NCBI GenBank assembly: GCA_007123575.1 | Contig: SKKV01000146.1 | Coordinates: forward strand, 1-21,742 | From: Wenzhouxiangella sp. | GTDB lineage: Bacteria; Pseudomonadota; Gammaproteobacteria; Xanthomonadales; Wenzhouxiangellaceae | Length of the DNA: 21,742 nucleotides | Direction: 5' to 3' | Shown here: in pieces, positions 12,815 to 20,044 of the stretch | Numbering within the stretch: position 1 is the first letter of the stretch | Layout of the letters: every line of letters starts with the position of its first letter | The notes under the pieces: model-generated | The model's database searches: none | Told to the model about the DNA's origin: nothing | What the model saw: the letters and a program-made list of their open reading frames with translations, nothing else | Translations under genes and position numbers: made by a program

Positions 12815-13567
12815 ATGAGCTCAGTCTTGCCAGAACAAAGCGACGTCGTGGACCGTATTCGGGCCTATCACCAGATGGTAGGTGACGATATCAATTTTGC
12901 ATTTCAGACCATCATCGACGCCGACGGGCAAGAGGTGGTTGGTTTTGAAGCGCTGGTTCGCGGCATTGAGAAAGAGTCTGCTGCAACGGTGATCAGTCGA
13001 ATCAGCCGCGACAAGCGCTTTGAATTCGACCAAGCCTGTCGCATCCGCGCAATCGAAGCGGCTGCCCGCTTTGGCATTGACAGCAACCTGCACCTGAACT
13101 GTAGCAACATCAAGGCCAGCAACATCGACCAAGTGCTGGACGTTTGCCTGTATGCAGCCAAAGCCAGCGACATCAGGCCGGAAAACATCGTGCTTGAGCT
13201 AGGCAACTTGAGCTTGATCGGCACTGGCGCTGACTTGATCAACGTGCGCAGAGCTATTCGGGCTGCAGGTTTTCGCATCCTGGCGGACAACTTCGGTCGA
13301 CGCGATGCCGACTTGAGACCGGTCGCTCAGCTTGAGCCCAGCATGATCAAACTCGACCATTACCTGGTCCACGATATCCACCAGTCACGAGCGGCCCAGT
13401 CCATTTTCTGCGGCATCATGGCGATGTGCGAGGATAGGGGCATTGACGTAATTGCAGCCGGCGTCGAAAGTGCTGACGAATTCAACTGGCTGCAGAAAGC
13501 CGGCGTTCGCCTGTTCCAGGGCTACTATTTCGCCCAGCCCGGCATGGACGAAACCGCCAGTGCCTAA
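12815..13567 (+). CDS. Stand-alone EAL-domain protein, probably catalytically degenerate
   Basis: The 250-residue protein is a single EAL domain without a receiver, GGDEF or membrane segment. Several c-di-GMP phosphodiesterase residues are kept: Glu45 in FEALVRG, Asn95 in LHLNCSN, Glu128 in IVLELGN, Asp158, Lys179 in IKLD and Gln235 in FQGYYFAQP. Others are changed: the DDFGTG loop is ADNFGRR (second Asp replaced by Asn159), the EGVE motif is AGVE (Ala215), and the second Glu of the ExxE segment is Asn. It resembles the EAL domain of BLUF-EAL proteins such as BlrP1 in its FEALVRG and NVRRAIRAAGFRI segments. I infer a c-di-GMP binder or protein-interaction regulator rather than an active phosphodiesterase. 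It converges on cysK, overlapping its end by four bases. Confidence 0.88.
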   Translation: MSSVLPEQSDVVDRIRAYHQMVGDDINFAFQTIIDADGQEVVGFEALVRGIEKESAATVISRISRDKRFEFDQACRIRAIEAAARFGIDSNLHLNCSNIKASNIDQVLDVCLYAAKASDIRPENIVLELGNLSLIGTGADLINVRRAIRAAGFRILADNFGRRDADLRPVAQLEPSMIKLDHYLVHDIHQSRAAQSIFCGIMAMCEDRGIDVIAAGVESADEFNWLQKAGVRLFQGYYFAQPGMDETASA

Positions 13568-14556
13568 AGCCAGGGTGGAAACGGCAGTTCTTTGTCGCGA
13601 AGAAAATCCGGGTTGAACAGCCGCGATTCATAGCGACTGGCCGAATCGCACAGAATGGTCACAATGCGATGCCCCGGGCCCAGCTCGCGGGCCAGGCGGA
13701 TGGCGCCGGCCACGTTGATTCCACTTGATGCGCCGAGGTAGAGACCTTCCTCTCCGATCAGATCCCAAAGCACCGGCAATAATTCGCGGTCTGGAATATT
13801 GAATGCGTCGTCGATCCTGGCACCATCCAGGTTGCCGGTCACGCGGTTCTGGCCGATGCCCTCCGTGATCGAGCTGCCCGATGAGCGTATTTCTCCGTGC
13901 TTGACCCAGCTGTAAATGCCTGCGCCATCCGGGTCGGCCGCGGCAATGACGATTCCGGGGTTCTTGTGCTTGAGCCACAGCGAAAGCCCCGCGAGTGTGC
14001 CGCCAGTACCGACCGCGCATGTGAAGGCATCAATCCTTCCGTCCAGCTGGCCCCAGATCTCCGGGGCAGTTGAGCGCATATGCCCTTCCCGGTTGGAAAT
14101 GTTGTCCCACTGGTTGGCGTAAAACACGCCGTGCTCGCTTTGCAGCGACTCGGCCAGACGCCTGGCCTGGTGGACGTAGTTTTCAGGATTCTTGTAAGGC
14201 ACTGCCGGGAAGGTTTTCAGGTCAGCGCCCATGCCCCGCAAAGCCGATTTCTTTTCTTCGGACTGGGTTTCGGGCATCACGACAATGGTTTTGAGCCCCA
14301 GCGCGTTGCCGGCCAGGGTCAGGCCTATACCCGTATTGCCGGCCGTACCTTCCACCACGATCCCGCCGGATTCGATCTTTCCGGCGGCAAGGGCATCGAG
14401 TAGCAGGTACTTGGCCGCCCGGTCCTTGACCGAGCCCCCCGGATTCATGAACTCGCACTTGCCATAGATTTCGCATCCGGTGAGTTCCGAAGCCTTGCGT
14501 AAGCGAATCAGGGGTGTATTGCCGATAGCGTCAAGGAAACTTTGAGGATTAACCAT
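13564..14556 (-). CDS. cysK: Cysteine synthase, PLP-dependent (CysK-type)
   Basis: The 330-residue protein is a fold-type II PLP enzyme. It begins LDAIGNTPLIRL, has the Schiff-base lysine Lys44 in GGSVKDRAA, the phosphate-binding and substrate loop EGTAGNTGIGL at about 68-78, GTGGTLAG around 190, and a C-terminal GASSGINVAGA and ILCDSASRYES. It would convert O-acetylserine and sulfide to cysteine in the cytoplasm; a beta-replacement enzyme using another acceptor is not excluded. An upstream ATG at 14607 extends the frame by 17 residues but the extension lacks similarity to the family, so ATG 14556 is chosen. The divergent neighbours (rhodanese and YeeE/YedE transporter) are sulfur-related. 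Confidence 0.92.
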   Translation of the reverse strand: MVNPQSFLDAIGNTPLIRLRKASELTGCEIYGKCEFMNPGGSVKDRAAKYLLLDALAAGKIESGGIVVEGTAGNTGIGLTLAGNALGLKTIVVMPETQSEEKKSALRGMGADLKTFPAVPYKNPENYVHQARRLAESLQSEHGVFYANQWDNISNREGHMRSTAPEIWGQLDGRIDAFTCAVGTGGTLAGLSLWLKHKNPGIVIAAADPDGAGIYSWVKHGEIRSSGSSITEGIGQNRVTGNLDGARIDDAFNIPDRELLPVLWDLIGEEGLYLGASSGINVAGAIRLARELGPGHRIVTILCDSASRYESRLFNPDFLRDKELPFPPWL

Positions 14557-14633
14557 GGTTTCTGAAAACGAATAAATGAAGATGAGGCCGCTCAAGTCTA
14601 TGTGCATTTGGTCAAGAAGTCGTCCACCTTGCG

Positions 14634-14647
14634 GAATATCGATATTC
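14634..14647. promoter_or_regulatory. 14-bp perfect palindrome between cysK and the rhodanese gene
   Basis: GAATATCGATATTC is a perfect, AT-rich dyad placed 78 bp upstream of the cysK start and 75 bp upstream of the rhodanese start. It is a candidate operator for a dimeric regulator of this divergent sulfur cluster. No matching regulator gene is adjacent. Confidence 0.4.
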
Positions 14648-14722
14648 GCTTTGAGTATTTGTTCACGGGCATCGCTGACCCTAGCCTATGCCATGTCTAA
14701 CCAAACATTGAGGAACTAACCC

Positions 14723-15634
14723 ATGAAGTTTCTTTCGGCATTGCTACTGGTCGGCCTGTTGCTAACCTCTTTTGCCTTGGCCAACGGTCCGCTGGTCAGC
14801 ACGGACTGGCTCACCGAGAATCTGAATAACCCGCAAGTTCGCATCGTGGAAGTAAGCGTCAACCCTGGCGTATTCGAACAGGGCCATATTCCCGGCGCGG
14901 TCAATTTCCGCTGGCATACCGATCTGGTCGATACCGTCCGTCGCGATCTGGTCTCCAGAGAGCACTTCGAAACATTGCTGTCTGACGCAGGTATCGACAA
15001 CGACACCCGGGTCGTTCTCTACGGCGATCACAACAACTGGTTTGCCGCCTGGGGCGCTTGGGTGTTTGATCAGTTCGGCCACGAGAAGGTCAGCATTCTC
15101 GACGGCGGCCGCAAGAAGTGGGAACTGGAGCGTCGTCCCGTCTCCACAGTGCCCAGCAGCCATCGCCGCACCGACTATCGCGTCACACAGGAAAGGCCGG
15201 AGCTTCGCGCCCGCTTGAGCGACGTGCTGGCGGTGGTCGAAGGCAAGCTTGAGGCTGACCTGATTGACATCCGCTCAGCCGACGAATTCACCGGCCGGGT
15301 AATTGCCCCCGCCGGCGTCCAGGAGCTGGCCGTGCGCGCCGGCCATGTTCCGGGAGCGGTCAACGTGCCCTGGCACAAGGCTGTCAACGAAGCGGATGGC
15401 ACTTTCCGGTCGGCTGAAGAGCTGCGGGAGATCTACGCTGCCGTCGGCGTCGACGGAACTCGCCCCATCATCACCTACTGCCGGATTGGGGAGCGCTCCA
15501 GCCACACCTGGTTCCTGCTCAAGCACATTCTAGGCTACGAGGTGAAAAACTACGATGGCTCCTGGACCGAGTACGGCAACGCCGTCGGCGTACCCATCAA
15601 CAACCCCGCCGGCCGCGTCTGGACCGGCACCTGA
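14723..15634 (+). CDS. Exported thiosulfate sulfurtransferase (tandem rhodanese)
   Basis: The 303-residue protein has a signal peptide (MKFLSALLLVGLLLTSFALA, cleavage near residue 20) and two rhodanese domains. The N-terminal domain (about 25-145) has VEVSVNPGVFEQGHIPGAVNF but an Asp-His in place of the active Cys (YGDHNNW). The C-terminal domain (about 165-290) has LIDIRSADEF, GHVPGAVNVPW and the catalytic loop CRIGERS with Cys253, the only active-site cysteine candidate. This is the standard arrangement for thiosulfate:cyanide or 3-mercaptopyruvate sulfurtransferases. GAGG is 9 nt before the ATG. The mature enzyme would handle thiosulfate or persulfide sulfur in the periplasm, alongside the YeeE/YedE transporter that follows. 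Confidence 0.93.
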   Translation: MKFLSALLLVGLLLTSFALANGPLVSTDWLTENLNNPQVRIVEVSVNPGVFEQGHIPGAVNFRWHTDLVDTVRRDLVSREHFETLLSDAGIDNDTRVVLYGDHNNWFAAWGAWVFDQFGHEKVSILDGGRKKWELERRPVSTVPSSHRRTDYRVTQERPELRARLSDVLAVVEGKLEADLIDIRSADEFTGRVIAPAGVQELAVRAGHVPGAVNVPWHKAVNEADGTFRSAEELREIYAAVGVDGTRPIITYCRIGERSSHTWFLLKHILGYEVKNYDGSWTEYGNAVGVPINNPAGRVWTGT

Positions 15635-15651
15635 GCCTTTAATCCTTCGGA

Positions 15652-15679
15652 GGAGGCGGTCCAAACCGCCTCCCCTTTT
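15652..15679 (+). terminator. Intrinsic terminator after the rhodanese gene
   Basis: GGAGGCGGT (15652-15660), loop CCAA, ACCGCCTCC (15665-15673) then CCTTTT. The 9-bp GC-rich stem with a short T-run sits 17 bp after the rhodanese stop and 27 bp before the YeeE/YedE gene, so that gene may be read through only partly or have its own promoter. Confidence 0.7.
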
Positions 15680-15706
15680 CCAACCCCCTTTTTCCCGCCG
15701 CAACCC

Positions 15707-16876
15707 ATGCCCATGCTTCGCCACCTGCTAGCCCTGGCCATCCTCGCGACCCTGGTCTGGCTGGGCTTCCACCTGCATGAATCCCTGGGCCGGCAGACCT
15801 CATTCGTATTGATCGGCGGCGCGACCTTCGGCTTCGTTCTGCAGCGCTCCCGTTTCTGTTTCTTCTGCATCCTGCGCGAGTGGATGGAGGAAGGCGATAC
15901 GCGCGGCGTACTTGGCATCATTACCGCGCTGATCGCAGGCACGCTGGGTTACCTGATTCTGTTTAGCGCCTGGGTGCCGGATCCAACGGCAGGGTTTCTG
16001 CCACCGCGCGCTCACATCGGCCCGGTGAGCTGGGTGGTAGTGATGGGTGGGCTGTGCTTTGGTGTCGGCATGAGCTTGTCCGGCTCCTGTTTGTCGGCCC
16101 ATCTGTATCGGCTGGGTGAAGGCTCGTGGGCCTCGCTGTTTGCCCTGGCCGGGGCAGTTGGCGGCTTCATGCTCGGATTTGCGGTCTGGAATCGACTCTG
16201 GTCGCTGACCCTGGCCGATGCCGAGGCGACCTGGCTGCCGGCCAGCCTGGGTTACGCCGGCGCCGGTGCATTGCAACTGCTTGTTCTTGCTGCACTGGGC
16301 ATCTGGCTGCTAACCAGAATTCGGCCATCAGCCGCAAGCTCAGTCTTGGAGGACAATAGCTTGGCCGGACTCTGGCGCCGAATCATGGTGGAGCGCTGGC
16401 CGGCCTGGGTCGGGGGTTTAAGCGTTGGGCTGATTGGCACGGCGATGTACCTGCGTGCCGATCCTTTGGGCGTGACGGCTGAATTCAGCCGTCATTCGCG
16501 CGACCTCGGCACCGCTTTGGGAGTTGTTCCCGAGCGGCTGGAAGGGCTGGATCGCCTGGCCGGCTGCATCGTCAGCGAGACCACGCAGTTGATTGGAAAT
16601 AACGGCGTTTTCGTTTTGTCCATGATCGCCGCCTCTTTTGCCGCCGCGCTGCTGGCCCATCAATTCCGAGTTGAAAAAAAGCCGCCGCGCACCCTGGTGT
16701 CCGCCGTACTGGGCGGCGTGCTGCTCGGCTTCGGCTCCATGATCGCCTTGGGCTGCAGTATCGGCACACTGCTTTCAGGCATTTCCGCCCTGGCAGTGTC
16801 TGGATGGCTGTTCGCGCTGGCGATGGTGGCGGGGATCTGGATCAGCTTGCCGATTAGAAGGAAGATTTTGGGTTAA
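15707..16876 (+). CDS. YeeE/YedE family sulfur-compound transporter (TsuA-like)
   Basis: The 389-residue protein has about nine to ten transmembrane helices in two related halves. Conserved family cysteines are visible: RFCFFC (Cys51, Cys54), SGSC (Cys128), GC in AGCIVSE (Cys287) and LGCSIGT (Cys350). In TsuA three cysteines form a relay that conducts thiosulfate across the inner membrane; Cys128, Cys287 and Cys350 are the best candidates here. The neighbouring exported rhodanese and cysK point to uptake of thiosulfate or a related sulfur donor for cysteine synthesis, although some YeeE/YedE proteins serve selenium or other sulfur routes. No clear Shine-Dalgarno sequence precedes ATG 15707; ATG 15713 is an alternative. 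Confidence 0.88.
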   Translation: MPMLRHLLALAILATLVWLGFHLHESLGRQTSFVLIGGATFGFVLQRSRFCFFCILREWMEEGDTRGVLGIITALIAGTLGYLILFSAWVPDPTAGFLPPRAHIGPVSWVVVMGGLCFGVGMSLSGSCLSAHLYRLGEGSWASLFALAGAVGGFMLGFAVWNRLWSLTLADAEATWLPASLGYAGAGALQLLVLAALGIWLLTRIRPSAASSVLEDNSLAGLWRRIMVERWPAWVGGLSVGLIGTAMYLRADPLGVTAEFSRHSRDLGTALGVVPERLEGLDRLAGCIVSETTQLIGNNGVFVLSMIAASFAAALLAHQFRVEKKPPRTLVSAVLGGVLLGFGSMIALGCSIGTLLSGISALAVSGWLFALAMVAGIWISLPIRRKILG

Positions 16877-16950
16877 GTGATTGGAAACCGTCTCTTCTAT
16901 TGTCGAGCCGCGAGCGGGTCAGAGGGAAGCAATCAATAAGCTGGCAGGAC

Positions 16951-17211
16951 CATCACCCTTCTCCCAACTTTCGCATCGGGTGATATCTGTCAGATCATGG
17001 ACTGGCCGGGCGCGGAAGCTGGCACAAAGTCAGCCCCAAACCCTCAATGTCCCCCAGTGTCGGATCGAAACCCGGCAACATTCGGGAGCGGTGAGTCAAC
17101 CCTGCTGGTTTCAGGGCCACTGAGCCCGAAATTGCCGTCCAGGCCGTTCACCCGGTCAGGCCGTGAGCTGGCGGATGCCACCCGATGATTCTCCTGACCA
17201 CCCGAACAAAT
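16951..17211. repeat. Composite intergenic repeat, copy A
   Basis: About 260 bp, matched by copy B at 17299-17555, at roughly 80% identity by eye. The last 69 bp or so are nearly identical between copies. Shared internal structures include ATCACCC/GGGTGAT (16952-16958 with 16978-16984), the dyad ATCTG-T-CAGAT (16985-16995) and GGGC-CACTGA-GCCC. No protein-like reading frame was found. The whole 16877-17999 interval is gene-free and is occupied by this repeat family. Confidence 0.75.
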
Positions 17212-17254
17212 CCAGAATAGAGCGAGACACTCGAGCATTTGGAGAAGCGTTGAA

Positions 17255-17286
17255 CATGGACCCCGGCCACGTTGGGCCGGGCTACA
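17255..17286. repeat. GC-rich hairpin module, uninterrupted form
   Basis: CATGGACCCCGGCC (17255-17268) and GGGCCGGGCTACA (17274-17286) flank only a 5-bp ACGTT and form a CCCGGCC/GGCCGGG stem. The same two arms reappear at 17619-17632 and 17908-17920, separated there by 275 bp. Confidence 0.65.
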
Positions 17287-17298
17287 ACCTGGCCCATC

Positions 17299-17555
17299 CA
17301 TCACCCTACTCCCCACTCTCGCAGCGGGTGGTATCTGTCAGATCACGGACTGAACGGGTGCGGAAGATGGCATTAAACCAGCCCCAAAACCTCAGTGACG
17401 CCCACTGTTGGATCGAAGCCCTGAATTTTCCGGGGCCGGTGAGTTAACCCTGCTGGTTCCAGGGCCACTGAGCCCGAGTGCCGTCCAGGCCGTTCACCCG
17501 GTCAGGCCGTGAGCTGGCGGATGCCGCCCGATGATTCTCCTAACCATCCACAAAT
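17299..17555. repeat. Composite intergenic repeat, copy B
   Basis: Direct repeat of copy A. The first stem is kept with a wobble change (GGGTGAT becomes GGGTGGT, still pairing with ATCACCC), and the ATCTG-T-CAGAT and GGGC-CACTGA-GCCC elements are unchanged. Copies A and B, each followed by the GC-rich hairpin arms, look like a tandem duplication of a composite unit. Confidence 0.75.
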
Positions 17556-17634
17556 GTTTTGCAATACAGCTGCTGGAAACTCTATTTGGTAATTGCCGAG
17601 ATTTGGTGGCTCCCGAAACATGGACCCCGGCCGC

Positions 17635-17904
17635 ACGCGCTTGACGGTTTCCGAGCAGGCACGTGCAACGGCACTCCGCCTTCGCTTATTGTGCGCAAGC
17701 GCACAAACCGCAAAGGCTCCGCTGCCTGCACTTCTTGCCTTCGGCAAACCGCACCTGCCCTCCAACCTGCACGCGCTTGACGGTTTCCGGGCAGGCGCTT
17801 CTTGCCTTCGGCAAACCGCACCTGCCCTCCAACCTGCACGCGCTTGACGGTTTCCGGGCAGGCGCTTCTTGCCTTCGGCAAACCGCACCTGCCCTCCAAC
17901 CTGC
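17635..17904. repeat. 67-bp minisatellite with embedded hairpins, inserted in the GC-rich hairpin module
   Basis: Units at 17731-17797 and 17798-17864 are identical 67-mers, followed by a 40-bp partial unit (17865-17904). A 26-bp leading partial unit with one mismatch lies at 17635-17660, then 70 bp of other sequence including the dyad TTGTGCGC-AA-GCGCACAA (17689-17706). Each junction of units forms a 39-nt nested hairpin (17789-17827, 17856-17894): GGGCAGG pairs with CCTGCCC, and inside it TTGCC-TTC-GGCAA closes a stable C(TTCG)G-type loop. Confidence 0.85.
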
Positions 17905-18014
17905 GCTGGGCCGGGCTACAGATTTGTCCGTAGGTATGGATCAAGATGGCGGAACCTTGTTGCCGGAAATTGTCCAAGGAGCGCTTTATTGAGTTTGGAA
18001 TGAGGAAAAACTTG

Positions 18015-18335
18015 ATGCGTGTTGTTGCTGTCTGTCTGCTGCTGGCTATTGGTGTTGGGCTTGGAGGCTGCACCTGGGTCAAGCCTGAGGCGGGGGCTGA
18101 TGATGTTGCAGTGCGAAGCGCGGCCCAGGTTGGGCAGTGCGAGCGAATCGGTCAGACCACGACGTCGGTTCGTGACCGGGTCGCCGCGGTGCAGCGCAGC
18201 CCGAGCCGGGTTGAAGAAGAGCTGGAAACCCTGGCTCGTAACAGCGCGGTCGAGCTTGGCGGCAACACCATCGTGGCCGATGGGCCAGTTCGCGACGGCC
18301 AACGCCGGTTTCTGATCTACACTTGCCGGCGCTGA
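18015..18335 (+). CDS. DUF4156 family lipoprotein
   Basis: The protein has 106 residues from ATG 18015. A hydrophobic signal peptide runs into the lipobox LGGC with acceptor Cys19, so the mature protein is a membrane-anchored lipoprotein. The remainder has the DUF4156 pattern: VGQCERIGQTTTSV, a helical EELETLARNSAVELGGNTIV, and a C-terminal GQRRFLIYTC that supplies the second conserved Cys. The function of the family (E. coli YjeI and relatives) is unknown. GAGGA about 8-9 nt before ATG 18015 decides the start; ATG 18000 adds a basic MRKNL segment but has no well-spaced ribosome binding site. It lies just after the repeat region and before the amidohydrolase operon. Confidence 0.83.
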   Translation: MRVVAVCLLLAIGVGLGGCTWVKPEAGADDVAVRSAAQVGQCERIGQTTTSVRDRVAAVQRSPSRVEEELETLARNSAVELGGNTIVADGPVRDGQRRFLIYTCRR

Positions 18336-18391
18336 TGCCGACACGGGTCAGAGTGACTTCTGGCCTATGCATCGTTGACGCAAACGCGGTA

Positions 18392-18420
18392 CCCTCGACG
18401 GCTTGATTTAGTCGAGGGGA
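18392..18420 (+). promoter_or_regulatory. Stem-loop sequestering the Shine-Dalgarno of the first amidohydrolase
   Basis: CCCTCGAC (18392-18399) and GTCGAGGG (18411-18418) form a perfect 8-bp stem with an 11-nt loop. The 3' arm contains most of GAGGGGA (18414-18420), the Shine-Dalgarno sequence eight nt before the TTG start at 18429. Pairing would hide the ribosome binding site. Confidence 0.6.
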
Positions 18421-18428
18421 GAACATCC

Positions 18429-20042
18429 TTGCGAGCAATAGTCGCCAATTTTTTGGCCATTTCTCTGGCCATCGCGCTGACACCGGCCCTGGCGTCAGAT
18501 CTGCGCCAGCCCGTCCCCGGTGTCCATGCACTGGTCGACGTTCGGATCGTGACCGCGCCGGGCCAAGTCATCGAATCAGGCACCGTGGTCATTCGCGACG
18601 GCGTCATCGAAGCTGTAGGTGCCAACGTTCAGCCACCGGCTGACGCTCGCGTCCATGAATTCGAGCGCGCCGAAGGCCAAGACCCGATCACGGTCTTCCC
18701 CGGCCTGATCGAGCCTTACCTGCTGTTTGAAATCGAACGGGATTTAGACGAGGAAACGCCAGCCGGTCGACACGAATTGATCAATCCCGACCGGCGTATC
18801 CATGCCCGCGACTGGCCGGAAGACAAAGTGACCCAGCTGCGCCGAGCTGGTTTCACTACTGCTCTGCTGGCGGCTGACCAGGGAATTCTGCGCGGACATG
18901 GGCTGATCGCCAACCTCGGCGAAGGCAATCTCAACCGCAACCTGATCAAGCCGTCATTTGGCCAGTTCGCCAGCCTCTCGGGCCGTGCCCAGGGACGACA
19001 GTTTCCCAACTCGCTGATGGGCGCCGTTGCTCTGTTTCGCCAGACCCTGGACGATGCCCGCTGGCAAGCTGCGGCGAGAACGGCCTGGGAGAACAACCCG
19101 GCCCAGCCACGGCCAGAATGGCTGGAAGGGTTGGATGACCTGGCACCGGCACTGACTGGCCAAACCCCACTGGTATTCGAATCGCAGGACTTGCTCGACA
19201 CCCTCCGTATCCTGGAGCTGATTAGCGATGACCAGGTGGATCTGACCCTGATCGGCCATGGCGAAGAATACAAACGCCTGGGCGCGCTGGAAGCACGGCC
19301 GGTGCGCCATATCCTGCCGCTGGCGTTCCCCGACGCACCCGACGTCAAGGACGAAGACGACCGCAATGTATCTCTTGAAGCACTGCGCCACTGGCACCGC
19401 GCACCCGACAACCCGGCGCGGCTGGCCGAGGCCGGTGTGCCGCTGCTGTTGACCAGCCACGGGCTGTCCCAACCCGGGCAGATCTTTGAGCAACTGGCCA
19501 AGGCCATCGAACGCGGTCTCGACAGCGATCAGGCCCTGGCCGCGCTCACTACCGAACCGGCCGCCTGGCTGGGCCTGTCCGACCGGGCAGGTCGCATTCG
19601 GCCCGGTTTCATGGCCAATCTAGTAATCGTGGAAGGTGAGCTGTTTACCGAAGGCCCGAGCATCAGCGAAGTGTGGGTGGACGGCGAGCGTCACGTTCTG
19701 GCCGCGCTCCAGCCGCCTGCGATCGACCCGGCCGGCACCTGGGCACTCACGCTGGGCCTTGGCGGCATGGGTGATGTGGATGCCAGCCTGGTGCTGCGCG
19801 GCCCGCCGACCAACATGGAAGGCACCCTGACCGTGATGGGCAACGACACCCCCTTGAGCGAAGTCCGGGTCAGCGGGGAAAGGGTGATTGCCTCCATTGA
19901 TGCCTCGCGCTTCGGTGGGTCAGGCAGCATTTCCATTCGCTTAGACATTGACGGTGACCGAGCGCGCGGCAACGGCAGCGGCCCGTTTGGTGAATTCACC
20001 GTACGCGGACGTCGCACCGGCGGACCGGACGAGGAGCTGTGA
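18429..20042 (+). CDS. Exported amidohydrolase-family protein lacking metal ligands (probable pseudoenzyme)
   Basis: The protein has 537 residues from TTG 18429, chosen because GAGGGGA lies 8 nt upstream and the product then starts directly with a signal peptide (cut near LA-SD, residue 22). The frame continues upstream to 18375, but that extension is not signal-like. The composite amidohydrolase fold is recognisable: an N-terminal beta segment with GTVVIRDGVIEAVG and a C-terminal TTEPAAWLGLSDRAGRIRPGFMANLVIVEG. However, the metal-binding HxH motif is replaced by PGLIEPYLL (91-99), and the later catalytic Asp region reads TSHGLSQ instead of HSDNP. A C-terminal beta-rich domain (about 435-530) is added. 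It may be a non-catalytic partner of the next gene product, whose start overlaps its stop region. Confidence 0.85.
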   Translation: MRAIVANFLAISLAIALTPALASDLRQPVPGVHALVDVRIVTAPGQVIESGTVVIRDGVIEAVGANVQPPADARVHEFERAEGQDPITVFPGLIEPYLLFEIERDLDEETPAGRHELINPDRRIHARDWPEDKVTQLRRAGFTTALLAADQGILRGHGLIANLGEGNLNRNLIKPSFGQFASLSGRAQGRQFPNSLMGAVALFRQTLDDARWQAAARTAWENNPAQPRPEWLEGLDDLAPALTGQTPLVFESQDLLDTLRILELISDDQVDLTLIGHGEEYKRLGALEARPVRHILPLAFPDAPDVKDEDDRNVSLEALRHWHRAPDNPARLAEAGVPLLLTSHGLSQPGQIFEQLAKAIERGLDSDQALAALTTEPAAWLGLSDRAGRIRPGFMANLVIVEGELFTEGPSISEVWVDGERHVLAALQPPAIDPAGTWALTLGLGGMGDVDASLVLRGPPTNMEGTLTVMGNDTPLSEVRVSGERVIASIDASRFGGSGSISIRLDIDGDRARGNGSGPFGEFTVRGRRTGGPDEEL

Positions 20043-20044
20043 TC

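Noticed and set aside
17060..17085. tRNA T-arm-like GGTTTCGATCC on the minus strand within repeat copy A
   Set aside because: No acceptor, D or anticodon arm could be folded around it, and copy B has lost the match.
17044..17447. Short frames in the repeat region that could be taken for small proteins
   Set aside because: They differ between copies A and B in frame and length, have no ribosome binding site, and are rich in Pro, Arg and Ser. The DNA-level dyads are conserved instead.
17731..17904. Tandem array considered as a CRISPR
   Set aside because: The whole 67-bp unit repeats without unique spacers, only 2.6 copies are present, and no cas genes are nearby.
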